Origin: Nitrospira sp. UBA2082
Lineage (GTDB): Bacteria > Nitrospirota > Nitrospiria > Nitrospirales > Nitrospiraceae
DNA: 64,000 nt
Reading direction: 5' to 3'
Assembly (NCBI GenBank): GCA_002331335.1
Contig: DCZO01000016.1
Location: 74,093-138,092, forward strand
The notes below the pieces were generated by a model. That model was not told the origin of the DNA. It was given only the letters and a program-made list of their open reading frames with translations, and did not search any database. Position 1 is the stretch's first letter. Every line of letters starts with the position of its first letter. This document shows, in pieces, positions 9,231 through 17,265 of this stretch. The position numbers and the translations under genes were made by a program.

Positions 9231-9661
9231 AGATGCGCCAATTCGCGCTGCTCCATGGCACGCGCGACGGAGGCTTTCAATTTCTCGCCTTCCACCGGTT
9301 TCACCAGGTAGTCCACCACGCCCTGCCGGAGCAGCGATGTGGCCATGTCGGTATCTGGGAATCCGGTCAGGACGATCAGCGGCACACGGGGATAATTTTC
9401 ACGGAAGTACGTGATCGCCTCAATGCCGTTCACTTTGGGCATGCGGATGTCGCAGATTATGACGTCAAGGAGGAGACGATTTTCTCCGCTGTTGATCGTC
9501 TCGATGGCTTTGGCGCCGTTTTCCGCCTCCAGCACGTCGTACCCGGCTTTTTGAAGCGTCATCCGGACGACCTTACGGATATCGGGCTCATCATCCACAA
9601 CAAGGACGCGACCGTTGCAGCTGTCACCTCCCACGAAAAACCCGGACTTGAACTCGCTCAT
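9227..9661 (-). CDS. Stand-alone response regulator receiver protein
   Basis: This 144-residue CheY-like protein has one receiver domain (residues 17-138): DDE near residue 23, phospho-acceptor Asp71 in CDIRMPK, the LTGF switch residue, and Lys in YLVKPVEG. There is no DNA-binding or enzymatic output domain, so it probably works through protein contact or as a phosphorelay step. It is the first gene of an operon of four that also encodes two kinases and a haem protein, with overlapping starts throughout. The first 16 residues, including a GGDSCNG stretch, are atypical for a receiver. The intergenic stretch 9662-9929 must carry divergent promoters for this operon and for bolA. Confidence 0.88.
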   Translation of the reverse strand: MSEFKSGFFVGGDSCNGRVLVVDDEPDIRKVVRMTLQKAGYDVLEAENGAKAIETINSGENRLLLDVIICDIRMPKVNGIEAITYFRENYPRVPLIVLTGFPDTDMATSLLRQGVVDYLVKPVEGEKLKASVARAMEQRELAHL

Positions 9662-9929
9662 GGCAACCTCCTGGTGAAGGGTAGAGGGTGATGGATATCG
9701 TGGTTGTCATCGTATGCAGTTTATTGGAGGCGCAAGGTGCATGCCGGACAATACGACAGCCTATGTGCTTGAACTTCAAACGATCAGTCATTGAGTCCGC
9801 CGTGCCGCTTCGGTTCCGTGGCTCATATGCACCACCAGGTGTTGAAATACACCAGTGCCACGTGTGGTCGCATTGCCTTTCCGGGGCAATTTCGGCTAGG
9901 GTATCGACTTGGATAATCAGGGAGGTCTT

Positions 9930-10169
9930 GTGATTACACCGGATGTATTGGCCGACTATATCCGCAAGAGCATGCCGGATGCCGTGGTGACGGTGACGGA
10001 TCGTACCGGGACCATGAACCATCTCAAAGTCAGTGTCGTCTCTGCGGCTTTTCAGGGTAAGAACTTGCTGGACCGGCATCGGATGATTTATCAGGCTCTG
10101 GATGCACCGATGAAAGATGGGCGCATTCATGCGCTGGAGCTCACGGCGCAGACCCAGGATGAACACTAA
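9930..10169 (+). CDS. BolA family protein
   Basis: This 79-residue protein of the BolA/IbaG family has the fold's typical stretches: DAVVTVTDRTG, NHLKVSVVSAAFQGK with the conserved loop, LLDRHRMIYQAL including the His of the motif RHR, and IHALELTAQT. BolA proteins partner monothiol glutaredoxins to share a [2Fe-2S] cluster for iron homeostasis and cluster delivery. The next gene is such a glutaredoxin, 39 bases downstream. I chose GTG at 9930, which follows GGAGGT closely. An ATG at 9909 in the same frame would add seven residues but lacks a ribosome-binding site. Confidence 0.88.
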   Translation: MITPDVLADYIRKSMPDAVVTVTDRTGTMNHLKVSVVSAAFQGKNLLDRHRMIYQALDAPMKDGRIHALELTAQTQDEH

Positions 10170-10208
10170 GCGCGAATGGCTCGCAGTCATTCGTAAGGAG
10201 GCTGGACG

Positions 10209-10532
10209 ATGGCGGATCCGATCGAAGAAGAAATTCAGAAAGAAGTGAAGGCGCACAAGATTTTGATCTACGGCAAGGGGACCAAGCAGATGCCGATGTG
10301 CGGGTTCACGCGGGAGACGATGCAGTTTTTCGATAAATACGGCTATCCCTACGAACTGATCGACGTCCTGTCGCAGCCGGTGAAGCGGGAAGCTCTCACG
10401 AAGATGACGAATTGGCCGACCCTGCCGAAAGTCTTCATCGACGGCACCTTCTATGGGGATACCGACGTCCTTGATCCGATGGCGGCCAAGGGCGAGATTG
10501 AACCGCTGCTGAAAAAAGCATTCGGGAAGTGA
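10209..10532 (+). CDS. grxD: Monothiol glutaredoxin, Grx4 family
   Basis: This 107-residue protein has the Grx4 family layout: YGKGTKQMPMCGFT active site at about residues 22-35, then LIDVL, the cis-proline motif WPTLPKVFIDG, and GDTDVL for glutathione binding. The family holds a bridging [2Fe-2S] cluster with glutathione and donates it to BolA and to apoproteins. The canonical CGFS active site here ends in Thr (CGFT), a conservative change. AAGGAGG precedes the ATG at 10209. It follows bolA in the same direction, making a BolA-glutaredoxin operon. Confidence 0.9.
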   Translation: MADPIEEEIQKEVKAHKILIYGKGTKQMPMCGFTRETMQFFDKYGYPYELIDVLSQPVKREALTKMTNWPTLPKVFIDGTFYGDTDVLDPMAAKGEIEPLLKKAFGK

Positions 10533-10831
10533 AGGAGGGAGTCTCGGCTGGAGAATGGCGTGCGGGCTCGGTGACGCCATGATGCGGCGAGTCCAAACGG
10601 GTGACGAACCTCTCTCCTTTTCGTCAGGTGCTTCTCTAAGACTGCGACATCCGTCGCAATGCCGTCGCACCTGATCGCACCCACCTACTGACCCGGCGAT
10701 TCCCGCCATGGCGTCAGCAGATCCGCGCATCCGTTCCATCCGAGACTTGGTAGTAATTGGCGAGGGATGGGCGCATGCTGTCCGTGTATCCTTCAGCACT
10801 CTCAGCTTCGTTGACCGCAAAGGAGCCTTCT

Positions 10832-11665
10832 GTGGCGAAGATGTCCAGCAGCATAGGGACGTTCGTGTGCGGGGCGCTATGCCTGGCTGCAAGCGCGGGA
10901 TGTGGGGTGGGTATTGGTCAACTCGATCGTGTTGATTGGGAGAAGGCGCGGCTGGTTGACCTGACGCACTCGTTCGGCGCCGACACGATTGTCTGGCCGA
11001 CGGAGCAGGATTTCAGGCTTATCATTCAGCACGCAGAGGACACACCGGGTGGGTACTACTATGCATCGAATCGTATTGAGATGCCCGAGCACGGCGGGAC
11101 TCATCTCGACGCCCCGATTCATTTTTCCCGTGGGAAACAGACACTGGATCAGATTCCAATCGACCGTCTAGTCGGTGGAGCGGTCCGAATCGATGTTCAA
11201 ACCCAATGTGCGCGTGACCGAGATTACCAGGTCACCGTCCGAGATGTTGAGCAGTGGGAAGCGACGCATGGGCGAATTCATGACCATACGATTGTGTTGG
11301 TGGACACCGGCTTCGCCCGATTCTGGCCAAATCGGAAGGAGTATCTGGGAACGGAATTGCGGGGGCAGGAAGGAGTGCGGGCACTGCATTTCCCGGGGGT
11401 ACATCCCGACACTGCGGCGTGGCTGGTGCGTGAACGGCAGGTCAGGGCTGTCGGCATCGACACAGCCTCGATCGACTATGGCCAATCGACGGTCTTTGGA
11501 TCACATGTCACGTTACTCTCCCAGAATGTACCGGTCTTCGAAAACCTTGCTGACCTGAACGGTCTTCCCGAAACGGGTTTCAATGTGATCGCGCTTCCCA
11601 TGAAAATTGCCGGCGGCTCCGGCGGGCCGTTGAGAATTATCGCGGTGCTGCCTGGCCTGCGCTAG
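10832..11665 (+). CDS. Exported cyclase family protein (kynurenine formamidase-like metal hydrolase)
   Basis: A protein of about 277 residues with the cyclase/KynB family metal site HGGTHLDAPIHF near residue 90, a VDTGF stretch, and a C-terminal EQ-less variant of the second motif (VRAVGIDTASIDYGQS). Family members hydrolyse amides or lactones using Zn or Mn. A signal sequence (FVCGALCLAASAGCG) indicates export; the Cys could be lipid-modified, but the residue at -3 (Ser) is not typical of a lipobox. I chose GTG at 10832, six bases after AAAGGAG; an ATG follows at 10841. Substrate unknown. No kyn genes are nearby, so a role in tryptophan breakdown is unsupported. Confidence 0.8.
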   Translation: MAKMSSSIGTFVCGALCLAASAGCGVGIGQLDRVDWEKARLVDLTHSFGADTIVWPTEQDFRLIIQHAEDTPGGYYYASNRIEMPEHGGTHLDAPIHFSRGKQTLDQIPIDRLVGGAVRIDVQTQCARDRDYQVTVRDVEQWEATHGRIHDHTIVLVDTGFARFWPNRKEYLGTELRGQEGVRALHFPGVHPDTAAWLVRERQVRAVGIDTASIDYGQSTVFGSHVTLLSQNVPVFENLADLNGLPETGFNVIALPMKIAGGSGGPLRIIAVLPGLR

Positions 11666-11716
11666 ATCTCCATCCGTTGCTGTTCTCCTGAAAGGGATCT
11701 GTGCATACTTGCCTGT

Positions 11717-11902
11717 ATGAATCCCCGGCAACCGACGATGGCACATGGCCTCCAGCGGCGGCCAAGCAAGTTGAGCGAGCGGCTTTCGCACAAGAAGATC
11801 GAACGGGCCAGGCACATGACGCCGGAGGAGCGCTTGACGGTTGCGTTGCACTTGTCTGATTTCTGCCATGAGCTGAGCCGCGCCGGTTCTCCGAAGTCCT
11901 GA
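11717..11902 (+). CDS. Small hypothetical protein
   Basis: This 61-residue frame ends with ERARHMTPEERLTVALHLSD followed by FCHEL. The MTPEER...AL.LS pattern resembles small helical proteins often found next to nucleotidyltransferase or toxin-antitoxin genes; I cannot assign a function. It is 125 bases upstream of the MNT/HEPN pair on the same strand. The N-terminal 25 residues are basic and may not be translated, as an internal ATG lies at 11738. Confidence 0.5.
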   Translation: MNPRQPTMAHGLQRRPSKLSERLSHKKIERARHMTPEERLTVALHLSDFCHELSRAGSPKS

Positions 11903-12027
11903 GCAGGCGGCTGTAAGAGCTTCCAATATTGCCCCCACTTCTGGCCTGTGCTAGCTTCATGGTACGAGAGTGTGGCAGGTTTCGCATTACGTGCGACATC
12001 GCGCCCTCAATGACCGGATGATATTCT

Positions 12028-12339
12028 ATGAATGGTAAGGCCCAAATCGCTGTCCCTAGAGCGAAGCTGGAAGAATTCTGTCGGCGAAATCATATTCGTA
12101 AGTTATCGCTGTTTGGGTCTGTCCTCCGAAGCGATTTTCGTTCGGACAGCGATGTCGATGTGCTCGTGGAGTTTGAGCCGAGCCATGGGCCTGGATTTAT
12201 CGGACTCATGAAAATGGAGAAAGAACTGTCTCTCTTGCTGGGGGGCCGAAAGGTTGATCTAGTCACAGAAAGATTTCTGAACCGTCGGATTCGGGATCGT
12301 GTGCTTGCTGACGCCGAGATCCAGTATGCCGAAGGATGA
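12028..12339 (+). CDS. MNT-type nucleotidyltransferase (antitoxin of MNT/HEPN pair)
   Basis: This 103-residue minimal nucleotidyltransferase carries the GSX10DXD signature, seen as GSVLRSDFRSDSDVDVLVEF at about residues 30-49, followed by the third acidic site in KVDLVTE. MntA-type proteins neutralise the neighbouring HEPN toxin by adding AMP to a Tyr near its active site. The next gene begins inside its last codons (14-base overlap), as expected for a co-regulated pair. The intact catalytic residues suggest it is active. Pairs of this kind are often carried on genomic islands. Confidence 0.88.
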   Translation: MNGKAQIAVPRAKLEEFCRRNHIRKLSLFGSVLRSDFRSDSDVDVLVEFEPSHGPGFIGLMKMEKELSLLLGGRKVDLVTERFLNRRIRDRVLADAEIQYAEG

Positions 12340-12670
12340 TCTCGTCTATGTCGGCCATATGCTGGATAAGGCGCAGGACGCACTTGCTCTGGCTCATGGA
12401 AAGACTCGCCAAGATTACGATAACGACACCGCCCTTCGTTTAGCACTCACGCATCTTATTCAGGTGATCGGCGAAGCAGCCCGCCGTGTTTCGTCGCAGT
12501 TCCGTGAACGGCACCCGGACATTCCGTGGGAGGCCATTGCGGGCATGCGAAACAAGATCGTGCATGATTACATGGATGTGGACGAGGACATCGTGTGGGA
12601 TTCCGTGGTCCACGAGTTGCCACTGCTGATCGCTGAGTTGAAGCGAATCGTTCCGGCTGAGAATTCCTAG
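12326..12670 (+). CDS. HEPN-domain toxin (DUF86 family)
   Basis: This 114-residue all-helical protein has the RNase motif RX4HXY, seen as RNKIVHDY near residue 75. The Tyr is the expected AMP-acceptor site for the adjacent nucleotidyltransferase antitoxin. DUF86/HepT proteins cleave RNA, often tRNA 3' ends, and form dimers. I chose the ATG at 12326 because it gives the standard N-terminus (PKDDLVYVGHMLDKAQDAL) and overlaps the antitoxin gene. The catalytic Arg and His are intact. A role in stress response or phage defence is general knowledge for the family, not shown here. Confidence 0.88.
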   Translation: MPKDDLVYVGHMLDKAQDALALAHGKTRQDYDNDTALRLALTHLIQVIGEAARRVSSQFRERHPDIPWEAIAGMRNKIVHDYMDVDEDIVWDSVVHELPLLIAELKRIVPAENS

Positions 12671-12841
12671 CGTCAGGGGCGCGTGTTCTGGACCTGAGGG
12701 GGGCTTCCTTGCAACATCACTTCCCTCCGCTTCGGTCACGTTGCTTCTGACACGTCCTCACAGTTGGTCGGGATAGGAAATTCAGCCTGGCTTTATTTTT
12801 CTGGGCCAGACCTTTCGGCGCGACCCTTCCATGTCAGCCAG

Positions 12842-12929
12842 GGGAAAGGCTGCGGGGTGGTTGGGGCTACCTGCTCAACGCTTCGGCTCGACCGTGCTAG
12901 GCCTCAGGCCGCTCGGCGGCGCAAACTCG
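12842..12929 (+). repeat. Diverged long repeat, copy A (left of TIR gene)
   Basis: The stretch contains CCTGCTCAACGCTTCGGCT, then a GACCGTGCTAGGCCTCA-type block and GGCGCAAACTCG. The same order with about 70 percent identity, by eye, appears on the opposite strand at 15807-15882, making an inverted pair around the TIR gene. The rest of the gene-free stretch 12671-13208 holds no convincing protein. Its GC-rich open frames are by-products of the repeat. Confidence 0.65.
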
Positions 12930-13208
12930 TTCAGATCCTGCTGCACGCGATCTGAACTTCGAACATGCACCGCCGTCCTCATGCTTCGGATCGCAGCCTT
13001 TTGGCAAGCACGGTGCCCTCGCCTCCGCTGATTCGCGATGCAGCCCTAACCACCCCGCAAGGGGACAGAGGAGAGATACCCCGGCGTCCGGTCGCGCCGT
13101 TCCAACCCGCCCACAGCCAAGCCAGTAATTCAGAATGTCCCAGTTTCTCAACCTGTAGTCTGCCTTGAGTACGGTCACTACAGGAAATCAACTTCCCCAT
13201 TCCCCTGC

Positions 13209-15260
13209 CTATTCTTCTCCTTGTGGTTCAGAGAGGGAGCGCTCGTTGTTCTCTCTTGTCATGCGAAAAATCCCCTTCTCGTCTAGCTGTACGATGAATG
13301 AGGATTTTGACGGCTTCACCCCATCACCGGTGACCTTGAGATAGATGCGGTGCTGATGTTGCGCATCGATAAAATAATTGTCGTTGCCTTCAATCTGAAA
13401 CGAATTGCCCGTCAGGATCCCCTGGCCATGCGAGATCAGCCTCACGCGATCCCGCAAATCCGGAGAGAATTTCATTGTGTTCATCCCGTTCCTCTCGAAA
13501 AGTAGCTTATGGCCGAGATAGGGAGGTGTTGTCTTCTCTGCGGAATTGTGGTCAGAAAGATCTTCAATGCGTTCCAACTCAACAGATACGTTATCTACAT
13601 CGTGGATTGCTGAATTATGTATCACGACTCCGTAGACCTTATGGCGCACTTGCTGCACGGGCAAAGCTGGATGGCGCCGCTCTACCCACTCTGCAGAATG
13701 TTCTCCGTCAAACTCGATCTTCAGTGGGGATGGCCGTATGTGCCTGACAATCCGTTCCATCCGCTTCCGAGACTCCTGCTGATCCAATGCGCGTGCTAGC
13801 TCCAATGTTCCATCTGCTGGTTGTTGGCGTAGGACTCGTGCCTTTCCCGTGTGTATTTGCCTTCCGATAGAGGTCTGAACCAATTCGCTATTCATTCGCA
13901 GGAAATCTAATTCCTCGTTGGGTTTAATACTCAGGTGGGTGCCGACCGCATGAATTAGATTCTGTGAAAACATGTCATCATCAACTTCTAACGCCTGGAA
14001 ACTTGAAAGTGGAGGGGGGAGGTTGTTTCGCCGGAGACCAGAATGGCAAACGGGCATGATTGGTATGCCTCGATTCCAGCAGCATCCAGATTCAAAGTTG
14101 ATCCATGGGCGAGCTATAGAGCTCATACTGCACAATACGATGAGTATGTTGGCGCTTTCTAAAGCTGTGCTAATTGTTTCAAGCCATTTAGTTCCTGCGG
14201 GGAGATCTTTCGGGTGGCTGCTTACAAAAACTTCACAATGGCTAAAAAATGCTTGCTCTATCCATTTCTTTAGTTCAATCGCAAGGGGTGCCTCTTCATT
14301 GATATGGCTGATGAAGATCTTGTCTTTGCGGCGAGTCTCACTCGCTTGATCCTTCAGAGGGTAGGGCGAAGGCAAAGTTTTACGATTATCAGCAAACGGC
14401 AAGAAGTCTTTATAGCGTCCCGTTAGAACATCGATTACAGGAAGGTTGTCGTGACTCAGCCAGCAGGAAAAGTCATCATCTGCATTCGCCAAAACCTGTA
14501 GATCTTTTGTGCGCCAAAGTGTGAAGCCATTCTCTTCGCCAATCCTACTAAGCCCAAGTTCCTTACTGGATTCACCAGAGGCAGATTTCTCACTCCAATA
14601 GAGGGTTAGATCATTGAGGCTATGCTCCGCTTTAACAGCGATTGCGAAACGTCCGTTGGGGGCACTGATAACCTGCATCTGGGCTGGCATTTCGATGGTA
14701 ATGAAGAGAGCAACCGAGGTCCGATAGAGATCCTCTTTCTCTATTTCGAGTAAGTTCGCAACGGCCGACTCAACAGAAGGCCAACCATTTCTGATAACTG
14801 CCCCAGCAATGTCAGGATCTTGGAAGCTCAGTGACCTTGTACCAAAGGAATAAGTTATGCTGGGCCACGTTTCTTGTGACCACGGACGTACAAAACCTTT
14901 CCATCTGGATACCTGGCCGCGTCCTTGGTCCGCTGAGACTGCTTCCGGCAGGGCGATTCTTTCCCCTTCAATATTAAGAAAACCATTTGCTAGATTGCTT
15001 AGAAGTTTATCTATTTCTGAAAATAGAGCAGCTTCGAACAAAACACGGAACCGCCCTGCTTGTATCGCTGGAGCATTGACACTCAAATGTTGATGCCGCT
15101 GTCTAATTTCCTCCACTGATCTGGCCGATACACGAACCACTGTGAGAAGCGAGACCCAACTCGCGTCGTGTTTGATCACGGCGGAACGCATGTCAAGACT
15201 TTGGAAAGAGTCTCGGAGGGCAGACAGTACTTCTCGAAGCTGGACTTGTACGTATGTCAA
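13209..15260 (-). CDS. TIR-domain protein, putative stand-alone defence effector
   Basis: A 683-residue protein with three parts. Residues 1-310 are unassigned. Residues 312-455 form a TIR domain: KDKIFISHINEE strand and loop, VFVSSHPKDLP, and the catalytic Glu390 in PWINFESGCCWNRGIPIMPV, matching the WxxxE-containing helix of NAD-cleaving TIRs. Residues 455-683 are mostly beta-strand and unassigned. Prokaryotic TIRs typically cleave NAD or make cyclic ADP-ribose signals when a sensor detects phage. The gene is AT-richer than its neighbours, has no operon partner, and is bracketed by inverted repeats, which suggests transfer. The start is a TTG at 15260 and is uncertain; an ATG follows at 15191. 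The N- and C-terminal parts may be the sensor. Confidence 0.8.
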   Translation of the reverse strand: MTYVQVQLREVLSALRDSFQSLDMRSAVIKHDASWVSLLTVVRVSARSVEEIRQRHQHLSVNAPAIQAGRFRVLFEAALFSEIDKLLSNLANGFLNIEGERIALPEAVSADQGRGQVSRWKGFVRPWSQETWPSITYSFGTRSLSFQDPDIAGAVIRNGWPSVESAVANLLEIEKEDLYRTSVALFITIEMPAQMQVISAPNGRFAIAVKAEHSLNDLTLYWSEKSASGESSKELGLSRIGEENGFTLWRTKDLQVLANADDDFSCWLSHDNLPVIDVLTGRYKDFLPFADNRKTLPSPYPLKDQASETRRKDKIFISHINEEAPLAIELKKWIEQAFFSHCEVFVSSHPKDLPAGTKWLETISTALESANILIVLCSMSSIARPWINFESGCCWNRGIPIMPVCHSGLRRNNLPPPLSSFQALEVDDDMFSQNLIHAVGTHLSIKPNEELDFLRMNSELVQTSIGRQIHTGKARVLRQQPADGTLELARALDQQESRKRMERIVRHIRPSPLKIEFDGEHSAEWVERRHPALPVQQVRHKVYGVVIHNSAIHDVDNVSVELERIEDLSDHNSAEKTTPPYLGHKLLFERNGMNTMKFSPDLRDRVRLISHGQGILTGNSFQIEGNDNYFIDAQHQHRIYLKVTGDGVKPSKSSFIVQLDEKGIFRMTRENNERSLSEPQGEE

Positions 15261-15568
15261 AGTAGATAGCCTGTTTTGGAGAGCCAGGGATGAATGCTTT
15301 TCGAACAGTTAAGATGAGTGCTAGCTGCTTTGTCAAATGTGGGCGCAAGCCATCATGCAAATACGCGCACCGAGGTGTAGGAAGAGTTGTTGCGCGCCTC
15401 GCCACTGCTCTTGAACGCTTTTCACTGAATCCATCATCTTCCGATTTGATTAAGCCGCGGCTTTCTTGACGCGCACTTCGGCACGATAACTTGTGGTGGC
15501 CAGCACCTATGAGCACAGTGGTTGAGATGCGGTGGGTGTTCACATTGGTGATCGGGTATAGAAAAAGC
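15261..15568. other. Upstream stretch of the TIR gene
   Basis: About 300 bases without a convincing gene. On the minus strand a TTGACA at about 15330 is followed 18 bases on only by a weak box, so I do not call a promoter. Nothing else is recognised. Confidence 0.4.
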
Positions 15569-15606
15569 GAAGGCCGCCTCAGGTGAGGCGGCCTTCTTGT
15601 TTTCTC
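15569..15606. terminator. Strong bidirectional intrinsic terminator
   Basis: A perfect 13-base stem, GAAGGCCGCCTCA at 15569-15581 against TGAGGCGGCCTTC at 15584-15596, has a two-base loop. A T-rich run (TTGTTTTC) follows on the plus strand and GCTTTTTC on the minus strand. On the minus strand it would stop transcripts from ahcY before they enter the TIR islet. Confidence 0.85.
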
Positions 15607-15806
15607 TCCCTAGCAGGTGCGGTGCTGGTGCTCTCGACTGCTCGCTCTCTTCTTCTCTCGCCCCCCGTTGTGGGAGTGGGAGGGCTGGGTCAGCATCGCG
15701 CAATGGTGCGAAGGGTTGGGCCCCGCACTGGCTGATCGGATGCGGTTTGCCAGGGCAAACGCCGAGCACTGTTCGAGCAGGGCCTACGCGCAGCGTATTG
15801 GCCGGG

Positions 15807-15882
15807 CGAGTTGCGCAGGCGAGCAGACGTGAAGCCTAGTGCGGTCAACCCGAAGCACTGAGCAGGCTGACCCAGCCTTCCC
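15807..15882 (-). repeat. Diverged long repeat, copy B (right of TIR gene)
   Basis: Read on the minus strand this contains GGGAAGGCTGGG, CCTGCTCAGTGCTTCGG, then a GACCGCACTAGGC block and GCGCAACTCG, in the same order as copy A at 12842-12929. The GC-rich element seems to continue to about 15690 with CGCGTAGGCCCTGCTCG. It ends five bases before the ahcY stop codon. Confidence 0.65.
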
Positions 15883-15886
15883 GCTC

Positions 15887-17143
15887 CTAGGTGCCCATCT
15901 CCCACGACGCCAAATACTTCTTCTGCTCCGCCGTCAGTGTATCGATCGCCACGCCCATGCCGGCCAGCTTGAGCCGCGCGATTTCCTTGTCGATGTCCGC
16001 CGGCACCGGGTACACCTTCTTTTCCAGTTTCTTGTAATTCTTCACGATGTATTCCGCGCCGAGCGCCTGGTTGGCGAAGCTCATATCCATGACGCTGGAC
16101 GGATGGCCTTCGGCGGTGGCCAGATTGACCAGGCGGCCTTCACCCAAAAGGCTCACGCGGTGGCCGTTCTTGAGCGTGAACTGTTCGACGCCGGTACGGA
16201 TCGCCTTTCGGCTTTTGCTCAGTTTCTCCAGCGCAGGAATGTCCAGCTCCACGTTGAAGTGGCCGCTGTTGCAGACGATGGCACCGTCTTTCATGTCGGC
16301 GAAATGTTCGCCGCGGATCACGTGGATGTTTCCGGTCACCGTGACGAAGAAATCGCCGACCGGAGCGGCCTGTTCCATCGGCATGACACGGAAGCCGTCC
16401 ATGACCGCTTCGAGGCCTTTCAACGGATCGATCTCGGTGACGATCACGTCGGCGCCCATGCCCTTTGCCCGCATGGCGATGCCGCGCCCGCACCAGCCGT
16501 AGCCCACGACGACGACGACGGACCCGCACACCAATCGGTTGGTCGCGCGCACGATGCCGTCCATGGTGGATTGCCCGGTGCCGTACCGGTTGTCGAACAT
16601 ATGTTTGGTATTGGCGTCGTTGACGGAGATGACCGGGAACTTGAGTACTTTCTTATCGGCCATGCTGCGGAGCCGGATGACTCCCGTGGTGGTTTCTTCC
16701 GTGCCACCGATCACGTTCTTCAACAGCTCTTTGCGCTTGGAGTGGAGATGGGAGACGACATCGGCGCCATCGTCCATGGTAAGGTGCGGACGGTGCGCGA
16801 TGGCGGACTCGATATGGCGATAGTAAGTGGCGTTATCCTCGCCTTTGATCGCAAACGTCGGAATGCCTTCGTGCTGGACGAGTGCGGCGGCCACCTCATC
16901 CTGCGTACTGAGTGGGTTCGAGGCGCAGAGGCGGACGTCGGCGCCGCCGGCCTTCAAGGTGATAGCCAGATTCGCCGTTTCCGTCGTCACGTGGAGACAG
17001 GCGGTGATCCGCACGCCCTTCAGGGGCTGTTGCTTCGCGAATCGCTTGCGGATCAGCCGCAGCACGGGCATCGTGGCCTCGGCCCATTCGATCTTCAACC
17101 GGCCTGCGTCGGCCAACTTAATGTCTCTCACGTCGTAATCCAC
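15887..17143 (-). CDS. ahcY: Adenosylhomocysteinase
   Basis: This 418-residue cytoplasmic enzyme hydrolyses S-adenosylhomocysteine to adenosine and homocysteine, using bound NAD. Landmarks: N-terminal DYDVRDIKLADAGRLKIEWA, the substrate segment NTKHMFDNRYGTGQS, the NAD-binding loop GYGWCGRGIAMRAKG, and NSGHFNVELD. The length fits the shorter form lacking the large insertion of proteobacterial and eukaryotic enzymes. It lies downstream of metK on the same strand with 122 bases between, so the two serve the methyl cycle together. A hairpin between them may modulate read-through. An ATG preceded by AAAGGAGG sets the start at 17143. Confidence 0.95.
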   Translation of the reverse strand: MDYDVRDIKLADAGRLKIEWAEATMPVLRLIRKRFAKQQPLKGVRITACLHVTTETANLAITLKAGGADVRLCASNPLSTQDEVAAALVQHEGIPTFAIKGEDNATYYRHIESAIAHRPHLTMDDGADVVSHLHSKRKELLKNVIGGTEETTTGVIRLRSMADKKVLKFPVISVNDANTKHMFDNRYGTGQSTMDGIVRATNRLVCGSVVVVVGYGWCGRGIAMRAKGMGADVIVTEIDPLKGLEAVMDGFRVMPMEQAAPVGDFFVTVTGNIHVIRGEHFADMKDGAIVCNSGHFNVELDIPALEKLSKSRKAIRTGVEQFTLKNGHRVSLLGEGRLVNLATAEGHPSSVMDMSFANQALGAEYIVKNYKKLEKKVYPVPADIDKEIARLKLAGMGVAIDTLTAEQKKYLASWEMGT

Positions 17144-17203
17144 GGAAACCTCCTTTGCAGAGCGTCACTCGTCATTCGTCAGTGGTCATTCGCGGTCAAG
17201 ATA

Positions 17204-17235
17204 AAGGGGGACGAGTTGTGTAACCCGCCCCCCTT
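17204..17235 (-). terminator. Hairpin between metK and ahcY
   Basis: AAGGGGGACG at 17204-17213 pairs with CGCCCCCCTT at 17226-17235 (9 of 10 bases). On the minus strand it is followed by TATCTT, a weak U-rich end. It may partly terminate metK transcripts ahead of ahcY. A CGTCA-type repeat fragment lies beside it at 17160-17190. Confidence 0.4.
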
Positions 17236-17265
17236 GGCCATAGCGTTGGCCTCAGCCTGTCGGTC

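Noticed and set aside
12671..13208. Several GC-rich open frames on both strands left of the TIR gene
   Set aside because: They fall in the diverged repeat and its surroundings, have no ribosome-binding site and no recognisable domain. The same kind of frames recur over the inverted copy near 15.7 kb.
15193..15543. A 116-codon minus-strand frame upstream of the TIR gene
   Set aside because: The product looks random, overlaps the TIR start and contains no domain; more likely the TIR leader.
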